Shown here piece after piece: positions 7,609-14,086 of a stretch of 30,752 nucleotides of DNA. The stretch is from SIAJ01 sp036266155 (lineage in GTDB: Bacteria > Planctomycetota > Planctomycetia > Gemmatales > Gemmataceae). A program made the translations under genes and the position numbers. The DNA lies in assembly GCA_036266155.1 (NCBI GenBank), contig DATANR010000333.1, positions 1 through 30,752 of the forward strand, in the 5' to 3' direction. Under the pieces are notes generated by a model. That model was given only the letters and a program-made list of their open reading frames with translations. It ran no database searches and had not been told where the DNA came from. Within the stretch, counting starts at the first letter, position 1, and each line of letters begins with the position of its first letter.

Positions 7609-8397
7609 ATGTCGACTTCAGTTAATTGCCCCGAGTGCGACGCCAAAATGGCCGTCCCGGACAATCTGCTCGGCAAAAAGATTCGTTGCAAGAAATGCGA
7701 TGCTGTGGTCAAGACCAAGGCCCCAGTCGATGACGACGACGATGAGCCGCGCGCGAAGAAGTCGAGCGGCCGGCAGCCGCCGAAGTCGAAGGGCGATGAC
7801 GAACGCCGTGCGCGACGAGACGATGACGAGGCGCCGCGGCGGCGTCGAGCCCGCGATGACGAGGACGAAGACGAGGATGACGAGGAGGAAAACGAACGAC
7901 CGGTGCGCAAGTCGAAGAAGAAGAAAAAGAAATCCAACCCGATTCTGTACTACATCGGCCTGTTCGTTGCCCTGATCTTCGCCGGCGGGGCGATCGCCTT
8001 TGCGATGGGTGCGTTCAACAAGCCGAAGAGCAACACGAATCGTACCGTCGAGGAAAACGAAATCAACGCGGTCAAGGACGGCAAGGCGATCGTCGCCATC
8101 GCCCATTACGACCTGTCCAACTTGCGCACGGAAACAGTGCGCTCGACCGAGTTCGTGAAGATCGACTACAAAGCGACCGTTCACATGAAGTCGGAACTGG
8201 AATACCTCATTGTGACCGAATTCGAAGGCGGCTTTTCGACCGTCGAGATGCGCGGCGACAAGCAGAAGGGTGAGCTGATGGTGAACGTCCCGTCAGGCGG
8301 GTGGAAGCCGGGAAGCAAGATCTGGCTCGGCCGGCCGCAGTCGACCAATCCCGGTGCGCTGCCGATTCGCGTGTCGAATGTCATCACGGTGCCGTGA
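7609..8397 (+). CDS. Zinc-ribbon single-pass membrane protein, paralogue 2
   Basis: The protein has 262 residues and the same plan as its upstream neighbour. It has a zinc ribbon (C7, C10, C27, C30), a long D/E- and R/K-rich linker (~40-109), one transmembrane helix (~111-133) and a C-terminal domain of ~130 residues. The first ~58 residues nearly match paralogue 1 (GKK-RCKKCDAVVKTK, AKKSSGRQPPK). The C-terminal domains share little beyond the final RVSNVI motif, so the outer domain has diverged or been replaced while the ribbon stayed constant. The C-terminal part (ELEYLIVTEFEGGFSTVEMRG, then KPGSKIWLG) looks beta-rich. The function is unknown. A protein-protein rather than catalytic role is the conservative reading. 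Confidence 0.8.
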   Translation: MSTSVNCPECDAKMAVPDNLLGKKIRCKKCDAVVKTKAPVDDDDDEPRAKKSSGRQPPKSKGDDERRARRDDDEAPRRRRARDDEDEDEDDEEENERPVRKSKKKKKKSNPILYYIGLFVALIFAGGAIAFAMGAFNKPKSNTNRTVEENEINAVKDGKAIVAIAHYDLSNLRTETVRSTEFVKIDYKATVHMKSELEYLIVTEFEGGFSTVEMRGDKQKGELMVNVPSGGWKPGSKIWLGRPQSTNPGALPIRVSNVITVP

Positions 8398-8549
8398 TCG
8401 AGTGGGGTGCGCCCATCGACCCCTATACGTTTCGCGCCCAATCCCATACCGTGCTGGTAACCTGGGTGCGTCAACGGAGCACCACGCCCCACCAGCGTGA
8501 ACCGCCTCTCACTCCGCGCACGCCCCGCACCACCATTGGCCCACAGCTC

Positions 8550-9779
8550 ATGAGACAATCCGCGCTCACGCTGGTTGCACACGTCAAGGACGGCGGCCTG
8601 GCGCCCTTGCGCCAGGTGTTGAAAGACAAGGAAGCCGCAATTAAGGATGCCTTACGCTCGCTCGGCACCATCCACTACGCCCGCTTTGTCATCGTCGATC
8701 AGCCCGGCTACAAGCCGCAAGTTGCGTTCGGCTCCAACTTCGACGGGCCGGTCGAACAGCACGTTCGCGACCTTGCCGACAAGCTCGGGCAGTTGATCGA
8801 CGACATCTATTCGAATTGCGTCGACTACTCCTCGGCCGACCGGGCGTCTTATCTGTTGAACATCCGGACCAAGGAAGCCGCCTTCTATCAAGGCTCGCCC
8901 GGCCGCACCGTCGGGACCATTGCCCAGGAAAAAGCCCTGCGCAATCGCCTGGTGCGGGCCATCGCTGCCGGCAACTGGAACGGCAAATCGGCCCAGACGA
9001 TTCACAACGAATTGCGGCAGCAGGTGCTCGCCGAACCCGAGTTCGCCTGGGCAAAGGAGCCGATCAAGACGCCCGGCATGAGCAAGCTCGGTTGGATCCT
9101 GCTCCTCCTACTAACGGCGCCAATCTCGATCCCGATTGGCTTGGTCGTGCTGCTCATCTTCGCCTTGTGGGCGTTGTACGTGCAATTCTTTCTCGAACTC
9201 CGCGATAAGGCCGGGACCGTTTTGCCCAACGATATCCCCGATGCCGTCATCGATGCCAATATCGCCGAGGAGGACTTCACCTGGCAGAACCAGTTCTCGC
9301 AGATCATGGTCATGAAGGCCGGGAAGGCCCGGCTCTACACGCTCAAGGTCTTTTTTGCCGTTACGCGCGTCCTGATCCGCATTCTGTTCGTCCGGGGCAA
9401 GCTGATGGGCATTCCCACCATCCACTTCGCCCGCTGGGTGCTGCTCGATAACGACAAGCGCCTGCTCTTCTTCAGCAATTTCGACGGGAGCTGGACGCAA
9501 TATCTCGGCGACTTCATCGACAAGTCGGGTTGGGGCCTGAACGCCCTGTTCGGTAACACCACGAACTTCCCGCGGATCTGGTTTTTCTTCTGGCGCGGGG
9601 CCTATGACGAGATGCACTTCCTCGGCTGGTCGCGGTCGACGCAGATTCCGACGCAGATCTGGTATGCCGCCGACGTGAGTCAATCGATCAAGAACATCAA
9701 TGACAACACACTGATCCGCAACGATCTGAGCCGCGATTTGAGCGCCGCCCAGGCGAAACAATTTCTCGCGAGACTTTAG
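8550..9779 (+). CDS. Membrane-associated protein with two 'SNFDG' domains, first gene of a peroxidase/P450 operon
   Basis: The protein has 409 residues and no known catalytic motif. It contains two related copies of one domain. The N-terminal copy has IHYARFVIVD (41-50) followed by GSNFDG (61-66). The C-terminal copy has IHFARWVLLD (291-300) followed by FSNFDG (308-313) and ends in aromatic-rich FPRIWFFFWRGAYDEMHFLGW. Between them are strong hydrophobic segments (~181-215, enough for one long or two short membrane spans) and a weaker one (~265-282). I recall such domains in uncharacterised bacterial proteins, but not a function. The start at 8550 is the last ATG before the conserved region; the frame is open back to 8301 inside the previous gene, and no good ribosome binding site is visible. 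The peroxidase gene begins 3 nt after its stop, so the two are almost certainly co-translated. Confidence 0.75.
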   Translation: MRQSALTLVAHVKDGGLAPLRQVLKDKEAAIKDALRSLGTIHYARFVIVDQPGYKPQVAFGSNFDGPVEQHVRDLADKLGQLIDDIYSNCVDYSSADRASYLLNIRTKEAAFYQGSPGRTVGTIAQEKALRNRLVRAIAAGNWNGKSAQTIHNELRQQVLAEPEFAWAKEPIKTPGMSKLGWILLLLLTAPISIPIGLVVLLIFALWALYVQFFLELRDKAGTVLPNDIPDAVIDANIAEEDFTWQNQFSQIMVMKAGKARLYTLKVFFAVTRVLIRILFVRGKLMGIPTIHFARWVLLDNDKRLLFFSNFDGSWTQYLGDFIDKSGWGLNALFGNTTNFPRIWFFFWRGAYDEMHFLGWSRSTQIPTQIWYAADVSQSIKNINDNTLIRNDLSRDLSAAQAKQFLARL

Positions 9780-9782
9780 CCC

Positions 9783-11195
9783 ATGGAAACGCTCGAAAAG
9801 CACGACATTCAAGGCTTCGTCCTCCGCGGCTACGGCAAGATGCGGCACACGATCTACGTTCTCCTCCACGTCGACGATGCCGCGCGCGCCAAGGCCTGGT
9901 TGGCGCAGCTGAGCATCGACGTCACCGATGGCAATCAGCATCCCAAACATACGGCGCTCAATCTGGCTGTCAGTTGCCCAGGGCTCGAAGCGCTCGGCAT
10001 GAGCGAAAGCAGCCGGCGGCAATTCGCCCGCGAGTTTCGTGAAGGATTGACCGAGCCGCATCGTCAGCGACTGCTCGGCGACGTCGGCGAAGATAGTCCT
10101 GACAAATGGCGCTGGGGTGGAACGCAAGGCGACGCCCGCGCCGAGCGCGTCCACATGGTGCTAATGGTGTTTGCCGCCGACGCCGCGATCTTGAAGGAAT
10201 ATTGGGACCAAGTGAGGCAAGTCGTCCTCGATCATGGCATGAGCATTCTCGGCATGCTTGATGGACAACTGGATAAGGACAACAAAGAAGTATTCGGCTT
10301 CAAGGACGGCATCTCCCAGCCGTTGATCGCGGGCAATCATCCCGACACAAACCCCTTCGACACGGTTGCCGCGGGCGAGTTCTTGCTCGGCTACAAGAAC
10401 GAGTACGGCGTCCTCCCCGAAACACCGATTATTCCGACGAAGGATCAGCAAGGCGACGTCAACCTCCTGCCTACCATTGATGGTGACAAGAAAGACTTGG
10501 GCCGCAATGGCACTTATCTCGTGTTTCGGCAAATGCAACAGCACTACGATGAGTTCTGGGCCTTCATGCGTGAAAACAGCACGAGCGAGGACGATGCGGT
10601 CAAGCTTGCATCCAAGATGATGGGCCGCTGGCCGAGCGGCGCACCGCTGACGCTTCACCCCGACGCCGATCCGGGCAAGGACCAGCCGAATTATTTCGCA
10701 TCGAATGACTTCGGTTACGCGGAGAAAGACAAGGATGGCATGCGCTGTCCGTTTGGATCGCACATTCGGCGTTCCAATCCGCGCGATGTTTTTGAAGAAA
10801 ATGACGTCAAACTAAGTCTGAGCCTGACGAAGAAGCACCGCGTCATCCGCCGCGGCCGTGACTACAAAATCAGTATCGCCGCGGCCGAGGGGCATCCCGC
10901 CCGCGACGAGATCGGCTTGAATTTCATGTGCTTCAATGCCGACATCTCACATCAATTTGAGTTTCTTTATCACACATGGATTAACTTTCCGCGCTTCGAT
11001 CGTCTCTACAACGATCCCGACCCGATCATCGGTACGATCCGCGATCCCGCCCCCGGTGTCGAGCAGAATTTCACGATCCCACAATGTCCGGTGAATCGCC
11101 AGGTCCAAAACCTGAAGCGCTTTGTCACGATCCGCGGCGGCGTCTATTTGTTTTTTCCATCCATCAAGGCGATCAAGTATCTGGCCACGATTTGA
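9783..11195 (+). CDS. DyP-type heme peroxidase
   Basis: The protein has 470 residues, long for the family and nearer the larger fungal-like classes. It has the family signature GFKDG at 172-176, where D175 is the expected distal acid. CPFGSHIRRSNPR (322-334) contains the likely proximal heme ligand H327, and HRVIRRG (352-358) contains the distal arginine. The C-terminal segment NADISHQFEFLYHTW also matches the family. DyP peroxidases use H2O2 to oxidise dyes, phenols and other organics, and some act on lipids or carotenoids. There is no Sec or Tat signal and no encapsulin gene or obvious encapsulin tail, so a free cytoplasmic or membrane-peripheral enzyme is likely. It starts 3 nt after the SNFDG-protein stop and is followed 35 nt later by the GST/P450 fusion, which suggests the two hemoproteins act in one pathway. 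Confidence 0.92.
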   Translation: METLEKHDIQGFVLRGYGKMRHTIYVLLHVDDAARAKAWLAQLSIDVTDGNQHPKHTALNLAVSCPGLEALGMSESSRRQFAREFREGLTEPHRQRLLGDVGEDSPDKWRWGGTQGDARAERVHMVLMVFAADAAILKEYWDQVRQVVLDHGMSILGMLDGQLDKDNKEVFGFKDGISQPLIAGNHPDTNPFDTVAAGEFLLGYKNEYGVLPETPIIPTKDQQGDVNLLPTIDGDKKDLGRNGTYLVFRQMQQHYDEFWAFMRENSTSEDDAVKLASKMMGRWPSGAPLTLHPDADPGKDQPNYFASNDFGYAEKDKDGMRCPFGSHIRRSNPRDVFEENDVKLSLSLTKKHRVIRRGRDYKISIAAAEGHPARDEIGLNFMCFNADISHQFEFLYHTWINFPRFDRLYNDPDPIIGTIRDPAPGVEQNFTIPQCPVNRQVQNLKRFVTIRGGVYLFFPSIKAIKYLATI

Positions 11196-11230
11196 CCTAA
11201 CTTCGGCCTCCGCCCGGAAGCGTCCCACAC

Positions 11231-13384
11231 ATGGTCATCATCAATCAACTCGATCACATCCGCTTCCGCAAGGAATTCACTTACGCCAATCAGGCGCCGA
11301 CTTTTGTCAGCACCAACGTCGGCGGGCTCGACGAGATCGCTCGGTGGGTGCTCGACCGCAATGGCATCCTGTACAAGGACGAGCCGCACATGCCGTTCAA
11401 TGGCATGGAGGTCATCGATGCACTCAGCGCGCAACCTGGTGACACGTACGGACCTGTATTGGTAATGACCGATACGCTGCTTTACGAAGTTGAGAGCATC
11501 GTCACTTATTTCGAATCACGCTGCCCGCCGCACCTGCGTCTGATTCCCACGGACGACTCCAAACAACTTGCTCTCAACCTGTTTAAGCTGTTCGCCCGCG
11601 ATCTGTGCGATCTCGTGCAGAAGTACATGATCGACCAGCTTCTATCGGCGCCCAAGATGGCGCGTGCGGTGTTCGGACGGAACGCGCCGTTTGGCGAACG
11701 GCTGCAATGGCGATTATTCTTCCCGTTTCTCCGCTCGACGCTTCGCAAACGGCTCCGGCTCGCGCAGAACACGCCCGATGAACGGCTTATCGAGATCAAG
11801 AAGATTTTTGCCCAGGTCGATGCCTGGCTCGCCGACGGCCGGCGTTACCTGGCGGGCGGCAACACCCTTTCAATTGCTGACGTGGCATTCGCTGCCGTCG
11901 CCGCCCCGATGATTCTGCCCGAAGAATTTGGCGGCGTCGTTCCGAAGATTCAGCAAGTGCCCGATGACTATCGTCAGGCGGTGATCGCGCTGCGCCAGAC
12001 CGCCGCCGGGCAATTCGTCTTACGTGTCTATCAAGAAAATCGGCCGATGCCGGTGCCGCAATCGAAGCTGCCGGGCGATCCGACGTTCTTCACCTGCGTT
12101 GGCCAAAGCGTCGGCGACTTTTTCGCACGACGCCAGCCGGGGTTGTTTGCTTTTTTGCAGAAGCATTTCCCAGTGCTGAAGGTCCCGTTCGCCAAGGTCG
12201 CGATCGTCACGCGGAATAATCTGCTCACGGAACTCATTGAGCGCAACCTCGACTTCACGATCGAAGAAATCAATTCCGCGCACATGGCGTCGCAAAAGGG
12301 CGCCTTCTTTCTGGGCTGGGACAAGAACAATCCCCAATTCGACCGCGAGCGCGACTTTGCGCGTGCCGCCGTCCGCAATACGGACTTGACTTTGATTCGT
12401 GGCATCGTGCTCGAAGAGATCGACAAAGTCCTTGCCGGCAATCGCAACTTCGGCAAGATTGATGTCGCGAACACTCTATGTCGGCCCATCTATATTCGTC
12501 TGATCGATCGTTATTTCGGCATCGCCGCCGCCAACGATCAAATTATGATGGCCTGGATTCGCATCCTCTTCTACGACTTGTTCCTCAATCTCACGCGCAA
12601 CGAACGCGTCCACCAGCGGGCCGTCCGTGCCGGCGTCGAGCGTCGCGACTGGGTGCGCCAGGTCATTCGCGATCGTCAGGCCGTCCTCGATCGCGGCGGC
12701 GAATTACCGGACAACGTACTCAATCGCATGATCTTGCTGGCGCGTCAGCCGAGTTATCAATGGGTCTCCGAAGATGTGATTAATCGCAGTATCGGCGGCA
12801 TCATCACCGGCGTGCTCGAAACGTCGAACAAGGCCGTCGTTTATTCGCTCAGCGTTCTACTCGACCGCCCCGACATGCTCAAGTCGGCCATCGAAGTGGC
12901 GATCGCGCGCAAGGACGACATGACGATCACGATGGATAAAGACCCGATGTACGGCTACGTCGCCGAATGCCTGCGCTTCATGCCGGTGCAGCCCGGCGTT
13001 CTCCGCTTTGCGGAGGAACATCAAACGCTCACGGGCGGCGGGACCAAGCCGTACACGATTAAGGCCAAGACCAAGATTCTCGCCATGACCGCGGCCGCGA
13101 TGCGCGACCCAGCGGCGTTTCCCGACCCAAGCAAGTTCGACCCCACGCGTGCGGGCGCGGGAGCGCCCTACAAGAACTGGGGCTTCGGCCTGCATGAGTG
13201 TTTTGGCCGTTACATCAATACGGTGCTGATTCCCGACTTCGTCGCCGCCGTCTTGCGGCTGCCCAACCTCCGCCGCGACGACAGCCTCGCCGGCCGCGGC
13301 GTCGGCCTCAAGAGCGAGGGCGGCTTCACCAATAACTTCGTGCTTGCCTTTGATAGTTCGAAGCGATCAATGCCGGAATCCTAG
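11231..13384 (+). CDS. Fusion of a glutathione S-transferase-like domain and a cytochrome P450
   Basis: The protein has 717 residues. Residues ~20-240 look like a GST: a thioredoxin-fold half ending in GPVLVMTDTLLYEVESIVTYFE (75-95), then a helical half with YLAGGNTLSIADVAFAAV (206-223), typical of GST C-terminal domains. Residues ~285-710 are a cytochrome P450. The I-helix region is GVLETS (527-532, acid-threonine pair E530-T531), the K-helix ExxR is ECLR (579-582) followed by FMP, and the heme-binding loop is WGFGLHECFG (650-659) with C657 as thiolate ligand. A P450 needs electrons or a peroxide; no ferredoxin or reductase is adjacent, and an acid-alcohol I-helix favours monooxygenase chemistry. 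The GST half could bind glutathione or a hydrophobic product; its catalytic residue is not evident. A GGAAG 10 nt before the ATG could be the ribosome binding site. Confidence 0.88.
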   Translation: MVIINQLDHIRFRKEFTYANQAPTFVSTNVGGLDEIARWVLDRNGILYKDEPHMPFNGMEVIDALSAQPGDTYGPVLVMTDTLLYEVESIVTYFESRCPPHLRLIPTDDSKQLALNLFKLFARDLCDLVQKYMIDQLLSAPKMARAVFGRNAPFGERLQWRLFFPFLRSTLRKRLRLAQNTPDERLIEIKKIFAQVDAWLADGRRYLAGGNTLSIADVAFAAVAAPMILPEEFGGVVPKIQQVPDDYRQAVIALRQTAAGQFVLRVYQENRPMPVPQSKLPGDPTFFTCVGQSVGDFFARRQPGLFAFLQKHFPVLKVPFAKVAIVTRNNLLTELIERNLDFTIEEINSAHMASQKGAFFLGWDKNNPQFDRERDFARAAVRNTDLTLIRGIVLEEIDKVLAGNRNFGKIDVANTLCRPIYIRLIDRYFGIAAANDQIMMAWIRILFYDLFLNLTRNERVHQRAVRAGVERRDWVRQVIRDRQAVLDRGGELPDNVLNRMILLARQPSYQWVSEDVINRSIGGIITGVLETSNKAVVYSLSVLLDRPDMLKSAIEVAIARKDDMTITMDKDPMYGYVAECLRFMPVQPGVLRFAEEHQTLTGGGTKPYTIKAKTKILAMTAAAMRDPAAFPDPSKFDPTRAGAGAPYKNWGFGLHECFGRYINTVLIPDFVAAVLRLPNLRRDDSLAGRGVGLKSEGGFTNNFVLAFDSSKRSMPES

Positions 13385-13396
13385 CCGCGAGCTGCC

Positions 13397-13843
13397 ATGG
13401 ACAACAACACGCTCTTCCTCATCATGTCTGGCCTTGCCGGGATCGGCTGGGTTTTGCTGATCCTCATCAGTCCGTGTTGGAAGAACGCGGACAAGGTCGT
13501 GATGAGCATCATCGTCGCCATCTTCGGCTTGGCGTACGGCTACTTCAACTTTGCCAACCTCGGCGACGTCGGCGGCCTCACGGCGTTCATGAGTTATGAA
13601 GGCGTGCAAAAGGTCTTCGCCAATGCCGGTCTGCAACTGGCCGCGTGGGCACATATTTTGGGCATCGATCTATTGGCCGGCGTTTGGATGTATCACAATG
13701 CGAAACTGTGCAAAGTGAAACATCTCGTCATGATCCCCATCTATCTTGTCACCATTATGCTCGGGCCGGTCGGCGTCTTGCTTTATTTGATCGTGCGCGC
13801 ATTGCGGACGACGCACTGGTTCGCTGCCAATGAGGGCATCTAA
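13397..13843 (+). CDS. ABA4-like (DUF4281-type) small integral membrane protein
   Basis: The protein has 148 residues and about four hydrophobic segments (~6-27, 33-52, 80-99, 110-135). The segment AHILGIDLLAGVWM (85-98) and the motif LGPVGVLLYLIVR (122-134) match the ABA4-like family, whose plant members are needed for neoxanthin formation from violaxanthin. Bacterial members are uncharacterised. It begins 12 nt after the P450 stop on the same strand and so belongs to the same operon. With a peroxidase and a P450 upstream, a role in handling an oxidised isoprenoid or other lipid in the membrane is a reasonable inference, not shown by the sequence. The gene is followed by the hairpin region at 13995-14053. 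Confidence 0.75.
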   Translation: MDNNTLFLIMSGLAGIGWVLLILISPCWKNADKVVMSIIVAIFGLAYGYFNFANLGDVGGLTAFMSYEGVQKVFANAGLQLAAWAHILGIDLLAGVWMYHNAKLCKVKHLVMIPIYLVTIMLGPVGVLLYLIVRALRTTHWFAANEGI

Positions 13844-13994
13844 GAATTCGTTTCATTTCGTCGCAAGTGTTCTCCAGGAACTGAACGCCTCAACAAATTC
13901 AGAGGGTTTCTGGCGGCTTTTGGCGCTAGAACTGCAAATTCGGATTTTCGACGTATCTCTTTGCCAATCAAGGAACTAGTGGCTGTTTTTCGAG

Positions 13995-14053
13995 GGAGAG
14001 ATGGCCAACCCCGGTATGTGTTTGGCCATCTCTCATGACCATCTCTCCTTTTT
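13995..14053 (+). terminator. Two mutually exclusive hairpins ending in T5, between convergent genes
   Basis: Positions 13996-14008 (gagagatggccaa) pair perfectly with 14022-14034, making a 13-bp stem with a 13-nt loop. The same 5' arm (13995-14004, ggagagatgg) also pairs perfectly with 14039-14048, which runs straight into TTTTT (14049-14053). Only one of the two can form at a time; the second has the layout of an intrinsic terminator for the plus-strand operon ending at 13843. On the minus strand the long stem lies upstream of the A-run complement, so termination of the giant gene (stop at 14087) is less obvious. Confidence 0.6.
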
Positions 14054-14086
14054 GCAGAGATTCGCCTGATTGGCCCAGCGTTAAAC

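Noticed and set aside
9111..10154. 347-codon minus-strand ORF opposite the SNFDG and DyP genes
   Set aside because: It is antisense to strongly conserved DyP and SNFDG sequence and has no family resemblance.
9783..13384. Interpretation of the DyP and P450 genes as an encapsulin or lignin-degradation cluster
   Set aside because: No encapsulin gene or obvious targeting tail and no export signal is present, and the linked GST and ABA4-like parts do not fit that model.
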